A stretch of 64,000 bases of DNA, taken from the NCBI RefSeq assembly GCF_900109295.1, contig NZ_FOIZ01000001.1:2294001-2358000 (forward strand), written 5' to 3'. The notes under the pieces were generated by a model that worked only from the letters and a program-made list of their open reading frames with translations, did no database searches and was not told where the DNA came from. This stretch comes from Cognatiyoonia koreensis (GTDB lineage Bacteria > Pseudomonadota > Alphaproteobacteria > Rhodobacterales > Rhodobacteraceae). This document shows, one piece after another, positions 43,977-53,644 of the stretch (positions are counted from its first letter, which is position 1; the number at the start of each line of letters is the position of its first letter). The translations under genes and the position numbers were made by a program.

Positions 43977-46399
43977 AGGACGAAGTCACACGCGAAGACC
44001 GCGTCGCCAATCTCAAAGGTATGGGTTGCTCGCGCAAGCGGGTCGAGGATGCCCGGTTCACCCAAGGCAAAGGCAACTACGTTGACGACATCAAGCTGGA
44101 CGGCATGCTATTTGGGGACTTCGTCCGCTCGCCATACGCCCATGCGCGGATCAAAAGCATCGACACAGCGGCGGCGCTCGAAGTCCCCGGCGTTCTCGCC
44201 GTCCTGACAGCTGCCGATCTTGAACCCCTTGGTCTGCATTGGATGCCAACCCTTGCGGGCGATAAGCAAATGGTGCTCGCCGATGGCAAGGTGCTTTTCC
44301 AAGGACAGGAAGTCGCCTTTGTCGTTGCCGAGGACCGCTATGCAGCTGCGGACGGTATCGAACTGGTCGAGGTGGAGTATGAAGAACTTCCCGTCATCGT
44401 CGATCCGTTTGAATCGCTGAAATCGGATGTTGTCCTGCGCGAGGACCTTGTTGGTAAAAACGGCGCGTTGCCCGATGGCGCGCACGGGCCGCGCAAGCAT
44501 CACAACCACATCTTTACATGGGAAGCAGGCAACAAGGCCCCCACCGAAGAAGTCATCGCCAACGCCGATGTCGTGGCAGAAGAGTCGATGTATTATCACC
44601 GCACGCACCCCTGCCCGCTGGAAACCTGCGGTTGCGTGGCTTCAATGGACAAGGTCAATGGCAAGCTGACCCTTTGGGGAACGTTTCAAGCGCCGCATGC
44701 AATCCGCACGGTCGTGTCACTGATTTCCGGAATTGAAGAACACAACATCCGAGTGATCTCTCCCGATATCGGTGGCGGGTTCGGCAACAAGGTGGGCGCA
44801 TATCCGGGTTATGTTTGCTCGGTCGTCGCGTCGATTGTGACGGGCAAACCGGTCAAATGGATCGAAGACCGGATGGACAACCTGATGACGACCGCTTTCG
44901 CGCGGGACTATCACATGACCGGCAAGATTTCGGCCACAAAAGAAGGGAAGATAACCGGCCTGCAGTGCCACGTCACGGCTGATCACGGCGGTTTTGACGC
45001 TTGTGCCGACCCGACGAAGTTTCCCGCAGGATTCATGAACATCTGCACCGGGTCGTATGACATCCCGACTGCATACCTGGAGGTCGATGGCGTTTATACC
45101 AACAAAGCACCCGGAGGCGTCAGCTATCGCTGTTCGTTCCGCGTGACAGAGGCTGTGTATTTCATCGAACGTATGGTCGAGGTTCTTGCGATCAAGCTGA
45201 ACATGGACGCGGCCGAACTGCGCCGGATCAACTTCATCAAGAAGGAACAGTTCCCCTACACCGCTGCGCTGGGCTGGGAGTATGACAGCGGCGACTATCA
45301 CACCGCATGGGACAAGGCACTGAAAGCAGTCGACTACGAAGGATTACGTGCCGAACAGGCCCAGCGGGTCGAAGACTTCAAAGCTGGCAAGACCCGCAAG
45401 CTGATGGGGATTGGTCTGTCGTTCTTTACAGAGATCGTCGGTGCCGGTCCGGTCAAGAATTGCGATATTCTGGGCCTTGGCATGTTTGACAGCTGCGAGA
45501 TCCGTATTCATCCGACTGGATCAGCGATTGCCCGTCTGGGCACAATTTCTCAGGGCCAAGGTCATGCGACCACATTCGCACAGATCCTCGCCTCTGAAAT
45601 CGGACTGCCAGCGGATAGCATTACAATCGAAGAAGGTGACACCGACACTGCACCCTACGGGCTTGGGACCTACGGGTCTCGTTCCACACCTGTCGCTGGC
45701 GCGGCGACTGCGATGGCAGGCCGCAAGATCCGGGCCAAGGCACAGATGATTGCAGCCTACCTGCTAGAAGTGCACGACAACGACGTGGAATTTGACGTGG
45801 ACCGGTTTGTCGTCAAGGGCGCACCCGAGAAATTCAAGACAATGAAGGAAATCGCTTTTGCCGCCTACAACCAAGCCATCCCCAGTCTAGAGCCGGGTCT
45901 GGAAGCAGTCAGCTACTATGACCCGCCCAACATGACATATCCGTTCGGTGCCTACGTCTGTGTCATGGATATCGATGTGGATACCGGTGTGCCGGAAATC
46001 CGCCGCTTCTATGCGCTGGACGATTGCGGGACGCGGATCAACCCGATGATCATCGAAGGACAGGTGCACGGTGGTCTGACCGAGGCGCTTGCCGTCGCAC
46101 TGGGGCAAGAAATTGCCTATGATGACATGGGCAACGTGAAGACGGGGACGCTGATGGACTTTTTCCTGCCCACGGCTTGGGAGGTTCCGAATTACGAAAC
46201 CGACTTCACCGTGACGCCAAGCCCGCACCATCCGATCGGTGCCAAGGGCGTGGGCGAAAGCCCGCATGTTGGTGGCGTGCCCTGCTTCTCAAATGCGGTG
46301 CAGGATGCATTCCGCCCGTTTGGCAACACGCACACCAACATGCCGCACGACCACTGGCGGATCTGGCGCACTGCGAACGAGTTGGGCTTGCACGACTAA
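43973..46399 (+). CDS. coxL: form I carbon monoxide dehydrogenase large (Mo-Cu) subunit
   Basis: The 808-residue catalytic subunit binds the molybdopterin cytosine dinucleotide cofactor and a [CuSMoO2] site. The active-site loop reads SYRCSFR with Cys at residue 387, which binds Cu through sulfane sulfur. Form I proteins normally read AYxCSFR and form II AYxGAGR, so this is form I with Ala changed to Ser. GAKGVGES near the C-terminus holds the Glu beside Mo. Length is the same as characterised CoxL (about 809). It oxidises CO to CO2 for supplementary energy. Confidence 0.93.
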   Translation: MKDEVTREDRVANLKGMGCSRKRVEDARFTQGKGNYVDDIKLDGMLFGDFVRSPYAHARIKSIDTAAALEVPGVLAVLTAADLEPLGLHWMPTLAGDKQMVLADGKVLFQGQEVAFVVAEDRYAAADGIELVEVEYEELPVIVDPFESLKSDVVLREDLVGKNGALPDGAHGPRKHHNHIFTWEAGNKAPTEEVIANADVVAEESMYYHRTHPCPLETCGCVASMDKVNGKLTLWGTFQAPHAIRTVVSLISGIEEHNIRVISPDIGGGFGNKVGAYPGYVCSVVASIVTGKPVKWIEDRMDNLMTTAFARDYHMTGKISATKEGKITGLQCHVTADHGGFDACADPTKFPAGFMNICTGSYDIPTAYLEVDGVYTNKAPGGVSYRCSFRVTEAVYFIERMVEVLAIKLNMDAAELRRINFIKKEQFPYTAALGWEYDSGDYHTAWDKALKAVDYEGLRAEQAQRVEDFKAGKTRKLMGIGLSFFTEIVGAGPVKNCDILGLGMFDSCEIRIHPTGSAIARLGTISQGQGHATTFAQILASEIGLPADSITIEEGDTDTAPYGLGTYGSRSTPVAGAATAMAGRKIRAKAQMIAAYLLEVHDNDVEFDVDRFVVKGAPEKFKTMKEIAFAAYNQAIPSLEPGLEAVSYYDPPNMTYPFGAYVCVMDIDVDTGVPEIRRFYALDDCGTRINPMIIEGQVHGGLTEALAVALGQEIAYDDMGNVKTGTLMDFFLPTAWEVPNYETDFTVTPSPHHPIGAKGVGESPHVGGVPCFSNAVQDAFRPFGNTHTNMPHDHWRIWRTANELGLHD

Positions 46400-46464
46400 G
46401 TCAAATCTATGGGCATCCGACCGGCTTCACGCCAACTCGGGTGCCTATCTTGCGGGAAAACGAA

Positions 46465-47340
46465 ATGACCTGGACGGACCTTCAAACGGCACTTGCCGTA
46501 GACGGATATGTTGCCTCCGATGACCTCAGCGTCGCCATGCACCTTGCGCTGACACTCGGGCGGCCCTTGCTGCTCGAAGGTGCGGCAGGCGTTGGAAAGA
46601 CACAACTCGCCGCCAGTCTCGCCACTTTGCGCAACACCAAGTTGATCCGCCTGCAATGCTACGAAGGATTGGATGCTGCGCAGGCCATCTATGAATGGAA
46701 TTATCAGCGCCAGCTTTTGACAATCCGCGCCGCAGCCGAAGACGGAGAAACCGGGAAAGCCGTCGAAGAACGCATCTTTTCGGGGGATTTTTTGTTGGAA
46801 CGCCCGCTGTTGGCAGCCATTACCCAAGACACCCAGCCGGTCTTGCTGATCGACGAGATTGATCGCGCCGATGAGGAATTCGAAGCGTACCTTTTGGAAA
46901 TTCTTTCGGAATTCCAGATCACGATCCCCGAACTGGGAACTGTGACAGCGACCTCAAAACCGATCGTTATCCTGACATCCAACGGCACCCGCGACCTGTC
47001 TGACGCGCTGCGGCGCAGGTGTCTATATTCCTACGTCGAATATCCCGACCATCACACTGAACTTGCGATCCTGAACGCGCGCTGCCCCGGTATCAACGCG
47101 CGCTTGGGTGCGCAAATTGTGGGCTTCGTTCAGAAGCTACGCGAAGAAGAGCTGGAGAAGGTTCCGGGCATCGCCGAAACGCTCGACTTTGCTGCTGCCC
47201 TGATGGGGCTTGGCATAGCCGACCTCACGTCCGATCCAGCTGCGTTGCAACATACACTCAGCACGCTATTAAAAACTCAAAGCGACCGCGCGCATATCAC
47301 GACAGAGGTCGCTGGCCGCATCGCGGGACGCGCCGCATGA
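46465..47340 (+). CDS. coxD: CoxD, MoxR-type AAA+ ATPase
   Basis: The 291-residue ATPase has Walker A GAAGVGKTQ (about residues 39-47), Walker B VLLIDEIDRAD (about 126-136) and a sensor region LTSNGTRDLSDALRRRC. CoxD helps to build the Cu-S-Mo site in CoxL. I chose the ATG at 46465, after GGGAAAA, over the 96-residue longer frame that lies inside coxL in another frame. The stop overlaps coxE (ATGA). Confidence 0.9.
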   Translation: MTWTDLQTALAVDGYVASDDLSVAMHLALTLGRPLLLEGAAGVGKTQLAASLATLRNTKLIRLQCYEGLDAAQAIYEWNYQRQLLTIRAAAEDGETGKAVEERIFSGDFLLERPLLAAITQDTQPVLLIDEIDRADEEFEAYLLEILSEFQITIPELGTVTATSKPIVILTSNGTRDLSDALRRRCLYSYVEYPDHHTELAILNARCPGINARLGAQIVGFVQKLREEELEKVPGIAETLDFAAALMGLGIADLTSDPAALQHTLSTLLKTQSDRAHITTEVAGRIAGRAA

Positions 47341-48518
47341 GCAGGGTCACCCGTTTTGCCAGCCGTGACCCCGGTCCAACAGCACGGGTCGTCGGGTTCA
47401 TGGCACATCTGCGCGAAAACGGCCTACGCCTCGGCGTGTCAGAAACCGAACTGGCCCTGTCTGCACTGTGCGAAGTCGATGCGAGCCAGCCGAACCACAG
47501 CCGCCAGGCCCTGAAGGCCGTCTGTACAAGCTGCAAGGAAGAGGTGGAACGATTTGACGACCTGTTCGACAGCTACTGGATGGATGCAGGTCGCGTGAAA
47601 CAGAAAATCGTACAGGCCCCGCCAAGCGAGGGCGATGACAGTGTGCACTCCTCCCGCGATGCCAAGGGCGAAGATACCGGTGGTGCAGGGTCTGCCAACG
47701 CGCCGGATGTTGGAAATGGCGAGGCGCAAAGCGACGGCGAAGGTCGCCTGATCGCAATCGAGGTGCGCAACCTGATGCGCAAAGACCTGCGCGACCTCGT
47801 GCGCCCCGAAGATATCGCAAAAGCGGAAGAGGTTGCTCGCCGATTGGGCGCTGCGCTGCGCGACCGCCGGTCGCGCCGCCGCATCGCTTCGCGCCAGGGG
47901 GATCGCCTGCATTTTCGCAAAACGATCCGCGCAAGCCTTGCAACTGGCGGCGAACCATTGCGCCTGATGCGCAAACATCGCCCAGACCGGCCGCGCAAGA
48001 TTGTGGCTCTTTGCGATGTGTCTGGGTCGATGACCGTCTATGCGCAGGTCTTTCTTGCGTTTTTGGCAGGCTTGATGCGCAGCGATACAACCGCCGATGC
48101 CTACCTGTTTCATACCCGACTTGTACGCATTACCGAAGCTTTGCGGGATAAGGATACGATGCGGGCCATCGGGCGCATGTCGCTGATGGCAGACGGTTTT
48201 GGCGGCGGCTCGGAAATCGGGCCATCAATCGCACGATTTGCCAGGACCTACGCCAAACGGTTTGTCGACGGACGCAGTGTCGTAATGATCCTGTCGGATG
48301 GTTACGACACGGCACCGCCCGAAGTGATGGACGCGGCATTGGCCGACCTCAAGAAACGGGGCTGCAAGATCATCTGGCTGAACCCGCTCAAAGGCTGGCG
48401 TGACTACGCGCCCGTAGCCAATGGGATGGCCGCCGCTTTGCCGCACCTCGACCTGTTTCGGGCGGCAAATACACTTTCGGATCTGGCGGCACTTGAACAA
48501 GAGGTGATGACCATATGA
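47337..48518 (+). CDS. coxE: CoxE, VWA-domain partner of CoxD
   Basis: The 393-residue protein has a von Willebrand A-type domain in the C-terminal half with the MIDAS motif CDVSGSM (about residues 224-230) and ILSDGYDT. It works with the CoxD ATPase in maturation of the bimetallic site. The middle contains an acidic low-complexity stretch (about 98-140), then a basic region. It overlaps coxD and coxF by 4 nt each. Confidence 0.9.
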   Translation: MSRVTRFASRDPGPTARVVGFMAHLRENGLRLGVSETELALSALCEVDASQPNHSRQALKAVCTSCKEEVERFDDLFDSYWMDAGRVKQKIVQAPPSEGDDSVHSSRDAKGEDTGGAGSANAPDVGNGEAQSDGEGRLIAIEVRNLMRKDLRDLVRPEDIAKAEEVARRLGAALRDRRSRRRIASRQGDRLHFRKTIRASLATGGEPLRLMRKHRPDRPRKIVALCDVSGSMTVYAQVFLAFLAGLMRSDTTADAYLFHTRLVRITEALRDKDTMRAIGRMSLMADGFGGGSEIGPSIARFARTYAKRFVDGRSVVMILSDGYDTAPPEVMDAALADLKKRGCKIIWLNPLKGWRDYAPVANGMAAALPHLDLFRAANTLSDLAALEQEVMTI

Positions 48519-49300
48519 CCCCGGCCGAATTCCTCTCGGATACATTGGCCGATGCAGCCACGGCGCTGCGGGCAAGGGACGAACCGTTCGCCTTTGCAAC
48601 CATTGTCCGCACGGCTGGGGCGACCGCTGCGAAACCTGGCGCAAAGGCTTTGCTAGGTGCAGACGGGACTATCTTGCATGGCTGGCTGGGTGGCGGATGC
48701 ACACGGGGTGCGGTCAAGAAAGCAGCCTTGGAGGCCTTCATATCAGGTCGTCCGCAACTTGTGTCTGTCGCGCCCGAGGAACTTTTGGCGGAACGGGGTG
48801 TCAGTGCTGGTGACGAGGTTGAAGGAACGCGCTTTGCCCGCAACGGCTGCCCGTCAAAAGGCAGCGTTGATATCTTCATCGAACCGTGCCTGCCCATGCC
48901 ACAACTGGTGGTGTTGGGTGCATCGCCGGTTGCAGACGCGCTGGCGACCCTGGCACCGCAGTTTCATTGGGCAGTTATCAGGGAATTATCGGACGAACAG
49001 ACACCGTCGCACCAGCAGCGGATCATCGTGATTGCGACACAGGGCCAAGGCGATATTGACGCGCTGCAACAGTCCTTGCGCGCACCCGCACAACATGTGG
49101 CCTTTGTCGGAAGTTCACGAAAGTTCGAAACACTCGCCGCAAGACTTATCGACAGCGGCATTGAGACATGCCGTGTAAATGCCGTAAAGGCACCTGCAGG
49201 TCTGAAACTGGGTGCTGTCACGCCCGAAGAAATCGCGCTCTCGATCATGGCCGATCTCATACAGGTCCGTCGCGCAGGGATAGGTGTCGCAGATGTATAG
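48515..49300 (+). CDS. coxF: CoxF, XdhC/CoxI-family maturation factor
   Basis: The 261-residue protein has the XdhC/CoxF N-domain (ATIVRTAGATAAKPGAK, about residues 29-45; HGWLGGGCTRGAV, about 57-69) and a Rossmann C-domain (LVVLGASPVADALATL, about 131-146). It probably handles sulfuration or insertion of the molybdenum cofactor into CoxL. Overlaps coxE by ATGA and the next gene by 8 nt. Confidence 0.88.
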   Translation: MTPAEFLSDTLADAATALRARDEPFAFATIVRTAGATAAKPGAKALLGADGTILHGWLGGGCTRGAVKKAALEAFISGRPQLVSVAPEELLAERGVSAGDEVEGTRFARNGCPSKGSVDIFIEPCLPMPQLVVLGASPVADALATLAPQFHWAVIRELSDEQTPSHQQRIIVIATQGQGDIDALQQSLRAPAQHVAFVGSSRKFETLAARLIDSGIETCRVNAVKAPAGLKLGAVTPEEIALSIMADLIQVRRAGIGVADV

Positions 49301-49898
49301 CGTCGCTGCGATCATTCTGGCTGCAGGACAGTCTCAGCGCATGGGTGGCGCCAACAAGTTGCTTCTGCCTGTCGCGGGTCAGCCGATGATCCGTCATGTG
49401 GTGAAATGCTATCGCGCAGCAATAGACGGCCCGATCATCGTTGTCACCGGGCATGACGCATCTAACGTAGAAGCCGCACTTGATCACATCGACGCGCACT
49501 GCACTTTCAATCCAGATCACAAGAATGGGCAGCAGACCGCGGTGGCGCTCGGCCTGTCGCATGCACCCGATGCGAACCTGCTCTTGATCGGGCTTGGTGA
49601 TCAGCCACTGCTGCAAAGCGCAGATATTCGTGACCTTATCGCAGCCCATCAAAGTGCAGATCCACTCAAAATATCGATCCCCGCGATGGATCATGTCCGC
49701 GGCAACCCCATCGTCGTGCCGCATTCTCTGCGTGCCATGCTGACAGCAGACCAAGAACGTCCCGGCTGCATGCGTTTCAGGCGCGATAACCCCGCCCGCG
49801 TACAACGGCACGCCTTGCCTGCGGCCGGGTTCTACACCGATATCGACACCCCGAACGACTATGCGGCGCTGACTTCAGACAAGGAATTCATCACATGA
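49293..49898 (+). CDS. mocA: MocA-like molybdenum cofactor cytidylyltransferase
   Basis: The 201-residue nucleotidyltransferase has the activated nucleotide loop LAAGQSQRMGGANKLLL (about residues 8-24), GLGDQPLL with the Mg-binding Asp (about 104) and GNPIVVP (about 141). CO dehydrogenase uses molybdopterin cytosine dinucleotide, which MocA makes from CTP. The position in the cox operon fits. The start could also be GTG at 49284. The ATG at 49293 is preferred because of AGGTG 5 nt upstream. Confidence 0.85.
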   Translation: MYSVAAIILAAGQSQRMGGANKLLLPVAGQPMIRHVVKCYRAAIDGPIIVVTGHDASNVEAALDHIDAHCTFNPDHKNGQQTAVALGLSHAPDANLLLIGLGDQPLLQSADIRDLIAAHQSADPLKISIPAMDHVRGNPIVVPHSLRAMLTADQERPGCMRFRRDNPARVQRHALPAAGFYTDIDTPNDYAALTSDKEFIT

Positions 49899-49957
49899 AA
49901 CGCCTACTCAAGACGTTCCGTCTGTTGCGTAGCAAACTCGCGCTCACACCAGAATAA
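49895..49957 (+). CDS. possible 20-residue peptide
   Basis: A very short frame (MKRLLKTFRLLRSKLALTPE) begins in an ATGA overlap with the mocA stop. It is basic and amphipathic. Translational coupling would be possible, but length is too small to judge, and it may be chance. Confidence 0.2.
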   Translation: MKRLLKTFRLLRSKLALTPE

Positions 49958-50002
49958 GCCGAACAAATCAGATTTCCCTGTTGCTAAGAAAAGGACACCA
50001 CG

Positions 50003-50455
50003 ATGGAACTTGCGGACGAGATCGTGATCAACGCACCAAAAGAGCGGGTCTATGAAGCCCTGAACGACCCGGAGGTACTAAGGCAATGCATCCCCGGCTG
50101 CGAAGAACTGATCAAGCACTCCGATACAGAGCTTGAGGCGAAAGTCGTTCTCAAGATCGGACCCGTCAAAGCCCGTTTCAGCGGTGACGTGCAGCTTGAT
50201 ACAAGCGGAGCGCCAGATGCCTTTTCTCTGACGGGGCAAGGCAACGGGGGCGCGGCAGGCCATGCCAAAGGTGGGGCCGATGTCACGCTGACCGAAGTCG
50301 GCGAGACAACGATACTGCGTTACGAAGCAAAGGCGGCGATTGGCGGTAAGCTGGCCCAACTGGGAAGCCGCCTGATCCAGAGCACTGCGAAGAAGCTCGC
50401 GGCGAAGTTCTTCAAATCCTTTGCCGAGGTCGTAAACGAGGAAACGCCTGCCTAA
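50003..50455 (+). CDS. coxG: CoxG, CO dehydrogenase subunit G family
   Basis: The 150-residue SRPBCC-fold protein matches the CoxG family throughout (INAPKERVYEALNDPEVLRQ, about residues 9-28; IPGCEELIK; GGAAGHAKGGADVTL). CoxG is reported to anchor CO dehydrogenase at the cytoplasmic membrane or carry quinone; here it lacks the long C-terminal extension and ends shortly after the domain. AAGGACACC gives its ribosome-binding site. It is the last cox gene. Confidence 0.88.
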   Translation: MELADEIVINAPKERVYEALNDPEVLRQCIPGCEELIKHSDTELEAKVVLKIGPVKARFSGDVQLDTSGAPDAFSLTGQGNGGAAGHAKGGADVTLTEVGETTILRYEAKAAIGGKLAQLGSRLIQSTAKKLAAKFFKSFAEVVNEETPA

Positions 50456-50493
50456 GCCGTTCACCGAAATAGACGATTCACGCAGCAATAAAG

Positions 50494-50518
50494 CGCATGC
50501 CATATTTGCGGGCATGCG
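50494..50518. terminator. hairpin after coxG
   Basis: CGCATGCC, a 9-base loop and GGCATGCG form an 8-bp perfect stem between the convergent coxG and VWA genes. There is no good U-tract, so it may be a weak or factor-assisted terminator. Confidence 0.4.
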
Positions 50519-50558
50519 AAAGCTCGAAACAAAAGGACAAATTGGCGGACGTGGCCCC

Positions 50559-51698
50559 CTACTTGTCAGGCGGAAAACGCGGTGGAAAGCCTTGCTCTAT
50601 CAGGTATTCGTTCTGCAGTTCCCGCCCAACCTCAAGAAACGGATACAGCACGTCGATCACCCAGTTACCGGACTCGGCGGCAATATCAGACGCTTCAAAG
50701 ACCATCTGATTGGAACATTCTGCATAAAGCGGGTCATCGTCAGGGGCGTTGTTGTTTGCCGCCATGACGGCTTGCAAAAGACGGCGAGGCGCATTTCGAT
50801 TGTAACAGTGCATCGCAGGGGTTGAGACCTCGACAAAGGCGCGATCAATTCGGTTCGCATTGCCCTGGACGCAGAATTCATAGGTGATCATATCCCGTTC
50901 CGATTGGGCAATTTCCTGCAACTTTTCACGCAGGATGCTTCCTGTTTCCGCCGGATAAAACGTACCACCCCCTGCGGCCGCCACAGCTTCCAACTGCGCC
51001 TGGGTTTCCGCATCCACAGCAAAGCCGATGGTGTTTACCGTGGTGCGCACGCCAGCCTCGTAGAGCGTTGTAGCAGCAGTCACAGGATCGCTGTCACAAG
51101 TCTCCTCCCCGTCCGAAATCAGGTAGATCACTGGTGCCAATACGTCCTCGCCATCCGGTTCCGGCAACGCGGCTATCAGCTCTCCCGAATAGGTCAGTAC
51201 GCCACCCATCGGGGTCCATCCCGTCGGGCTGAGCCCTTCGATCGACGTGGCCAGATCCGCGCGGTCCGCATCAAATCCGTGGATCATCTCGGATGACGCG
51301 CACGACTCAGCCTTGCCATCCTGCTGGTTGTTGCCAAGGTGCCCGTAAACGACCAGCCCGACGGAAATATTCTCATCAAGGTCGGCCAGAAAACTCACAG
51401 CCTCGCGTTTTGCGATTTCCATTTTCGTTTCACCGTCAATCGATCCCGCCATGGACCCGGACGCATCAATCGCAAGGATTAGGTGGGACGCAGGCAGTGC
51501 GTCATCAACTCCCGAAGGCCGGACACAATCCTGCAGATCATATGTTGGAACAACTGGCGTGCATTGCGCGATGTCGACTGGCACATCCGCCGTGATCTCA
51601 TCGAACAGCGCCTGACATTCCGCCGTAAGGCGTTGAGCCGAGACGTCCGTTGAAAAGGCAATTACGAACGCGGTGCAGGCTAAACTCATCAAACGCAT
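50559..51698 (-). CDS. secreted VWA-domain protein
   Basis: The 379-residue protein has a signal peptide (residues 1-21, ending VSAQ). A von Willebrand A domain spans about 72-250, with the intact MIDAS motif AIDASGSM (about 76-83), the Thr in PTGWTPMGG and SDGEETCDSD. Paired Cys residues suggest periplasmic disulphides. The C-terminal 120 residues are of no known type. It is not closely related to CoxE and transcribed on the opposite strand. Role unknown, possibly binding a partner protein through a metal. Confidence 0.8.
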   Translation of the reverse strand: MRLMSLACTAFVIAFSTDVSAQRLTAECQALFDEITADVPVDIAQCTPVVPTYDLQDCVRPSGVDDALPASHLILAIDASGSMAGSIDGETKMEIAKREAVSFLADLDENISVGLVVYGHLGNNQQDGKAESCASSEMIHGFDADRADLATSIEGLSPTGWTPMGGVLTYSGELIAALPEPDGEDVLAPVIYLISDGEETCDSDPVTAATTLYEAGVRTTVNTIGFAVDAETQAQLEAVAAAGGGTFYPAETGSILREKLQEIAQSERDMITYEFCVQGNANRIDRAFVEVSTPAMHCYNRNAPRRLLQAVMAANNNAPDDDPLYAECSNQMVFEASDIAAESGNWVIDVLYPFLEVGRELQNEYLIEQGFPPRFPPDK

Positions 51699-52052
51699 AC
51701 TGAATGGCTCCTCATATTCAACAAGACCCTACCGCGATTACGCCATGACGCAAATCCTTGAGGCAGGAACTGTCCCGTGCATGGTGTGAGAGCAAGTTGC
51801 CGCGTCCAAGTTGGTCTTCGGCATGTCAGGTCCGGACCTGCAAGTCAGAGGCACCCAAGCATCTCCGAGTGACCGAAAACAACAGCCTATGGCAGATTCA
51901 GCCGCTAACTCACCGAAGATGTCCGTTCATTAATTGGCGAAGATCCATCCTTCACCAAATGGGTCGGTGTGCTATTCTGACATATCTGGATTGGTTTTCC
52001 ACATCACCCGATGCCAATCTCTGAAACTGACCAGCAATGACCGGAGCGCAAC
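51699..52052. other. 354-bp intergenic region
   Basis: Divergent spacer between the VWA gene and the methyltransferase-like gene. A plus-strand frame at 51758-52024 has no ribosome-binding site or family resemblance. I see no RNA gene or clear repeat. Confidence 0.5.
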
Positions 52053-52676
52053 TTGCAAGACTTCACCAGGAAGCTTTGGGAAAAACAAAACCAGCATCCC
52101 GGTGACAGGTTTCGGCTCTTTCGCGCTGTCGGAGACGTCATATCTCCCAAGTCTGTTCTTTACGCCGGAAGCTACGTGGATATTGCACCGTCATTCATTT
52201 TTCCAAGTGTGACGTATGTCGACATGGACCGCCGCGCCAAGCACTTCTTTGATGACGAAGCTGGTGTCAGGGAACTCATTGAAACCGAAAGTGTGGTCGG
52301 ATCGAATGCGTCGTTTTCCTTTGTCCATACTGATTACGCAAAGCTGTCGATGCCAGACCAATCCTTTGATCTGCTGATTTCGCTCTACGCTGGGTTTATC
52401 TCGGAATACTGCACCGACTTCCTCAAAGTCGGCGGACACCTCCTCGTAAATCCAAGCCACGGCGATGCTGCACTTGCGTCCATAGACAAACGCTATCGGC
52501 TGGCGGGGGCAGTCCTTTCAAAAGCAGGAGACTATCGCGTTATTCAAAACGATCTGGATGATTACCTGCAGCCCAAAAAAGCTGTCGAAGTCACACGCGA
52601 AATGCTTTTCGCGACGAACCGGGCTGTTGCCTACACGCGACAAGCGTTCGCCTATCTTTTTGAGCGTGTGATGTAA
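52053..52676 (+). CDS. SAM-dependent methyltransferase-like protein
   Basis: The 207-residue protein has a possible nucleotide-binding start SVLYAGSYVDIAPS (about residues 34-47), an acidic YVDMD, and a following FVHTDYAKLSMPDQSFDLLI (about 89-108) that fits motif IV of class I methyltransferases. The glycine loop is atypical, so activity is uncertain. The start is TTG at 52053 with GGAG 6 nt upstream; the ATG nearby is out of frame. Confidence 0.6.
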   Translation: MQDFTRKLWEKQNQHPGDRFRLFRAVGDVISPKSVLYAGSYVDIAPSFIFPSVTYVDMDRRAKHFFDDEAGVRELIETESVVGSNASFSFVHTDYAKLSMPDQSFDLLISLYAGFISEYCTDFLKVGGHLLVNPSHGDAALASIDKRYRLAGAVLSKAGDYRVIQNDLDDYLQPKKAVEVTREMLFATNRAVAYTRQAFAYLFERVM

Positions 52677-52743
52677 GAGACCGTGGGCACCTTGCACTAG
52701 CTGACCTAGCAGGCCTCATCTCGGTCAACGCCCTGCTGCAATT

Positions 52744-53157
52744 TTAGCCAGCATGGGCAGACGTCCGCATTCTTGCCAAGTGTTCGTCCCAACCCTTATC
52801 CAGCGCAAGAATTAAGCCAAAGGCGTCCTCCCCTTGGGGCAGACCTTCATGTCGCAGGGATAGCTTCGTGCCACCCTCGACGTCTTCCAACGTCCACTTT
52901 ACCGTGCTTGTCTGCCCTGCCATTGGGGCGATCGAGAATGTGTATTCAAGACGGGCAAACGGCTCGGCGACAAGAACTTCGCCCCACATGAGTTTGTCGC
53001 CACTTTCAACGCCAAACATCTCGTATTCGCCTTCGATCAACGGACTCTTCGGCTTGTGAAACCAGATCGCAAGCTTGTCCGGTTCCGTCAGATAGTCCCA
53101 CACCTTAGCCGGCGTCGCTTTCAGGTAGATCGTCTTTTCCAGGATCATGTCGGTCAT
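52744..53157 (-). CDS. AHSA1-type SRPBCC-fold protein
   Basis: The 137-residue protein begins LEKTIYLKATPAKVWDYLTE (about residues 6-25) and includes ARLEYTFSIAPM and a late GWDEHLARM, all typical of AHSA1/START-like proteins. It probably binds a small hydrophobic ligand. It overlaps the ArsR gene by 4 nt (ATGA); such ArsR-AHSA1 pairs are very common and may form a repressor-effector unit. Confidence 0.82.
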   Translation of the reverse strand: MTDMILEKTIYLKATPAKVWDYLTEPDKLAIWFHKPKSPLIEGEYEMFGVESGDKLMWGEVLVAEPFARLEYTFSIAPMAGQTSTVKWTLEDVEGGTKLSLRHEGLPQGEDAFGLILALDKGWDEHLARMRTSAHAG

Positions 53158-53474
53158 TGCATGTCTTTCTCTATTTCAGATTTCAGGGTGCTCAGGCGAT
53201 CGTCCCAGAATGCATCAAAGTAACTGAACCAATCGATCACACGTCTCAATCCATTTGGATTGAGTGTGTTGACCCGTGTTCTGCCGCTGACTTGGACAGA
53301 AATCAGATCACCCTCGCTCAAGATCGAAAGGTGCTTCTTCACGGCAGCCCTCGTCATGTCGAAGTTTTCGGCAACCTCCGCGATTGTCATCTCGTTCTCT
53401 GCGAGTAATCGAAGGATGTTTCTTCGTGTCGGGTCGGCGAGCGCACGAAATCCCAGATGTTCAGCGTCCGTCAT
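53154..53474 (-). CDS. ArsR-family winged-helix repressor
   Basis: The 106-residue protein has the ArsR fold: LADPTRRNILRLLAENEMTI (about residues 11-30), recognition helix MTRAAVKKHLSILSEGDLI (about 39-57) and a beta wing VSGRTRVNTL. No metal-binding Cys pair is seen, so it is a non-metal SdpR-type repressor. The ATG at 53474 overlaps the upstream small gene. It probably regulates its own operon through the palindrome at 53655. Confidence 0.85.
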   Translation of the reverse strand: MTDAEHLGFRALADPTRRNILRLLAENEMTIAEVAENFDMTRAAVKKHLSILSEGDLISVQVSGRTRVNTLNPNGLRRVIDWFSYFDAFWDDRLSTLKSEIEKDMQ

Positions 53475-53644
53475 GCGATCACCGTTAGGAAATCGAATGC
53501 ACCGTCTTGGTGTAGGTAGGCGACACCTTCTGAAGTTGTCCGCCATTGAAAGTCATCGGATCCGATCAACTGAATAGGGTCCGCATGGGCGTATGTTGCC
53601 AAACTCATAAATAGAATTGCAGCTGACCCCAATACAGAACGCAT
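53471..53644 (-). CDS. small secreted hypothetical protein
   Basis: The 57-residue frame has a clear signal peptide (MRSVLGSAAILFMSLATYA, cleaved near AHA-DP), leaving a mature peptide of about 36 residues. The ATG at 53644 follows GGGGGCG, and its stop overlaps the ArsR start (ATGA), so translation appears coupled. It may be the decayed N-terminus of a longer cupin-like secreted protein, or a leader that couples translation. Function unknown. Confidence 0.5.
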   Translation of the reverse strand: MRSVLGSAAILFMSLATYAHADPIQLIGSDDFQWRTTSEGVAYLHQDGAFDFLTVIA

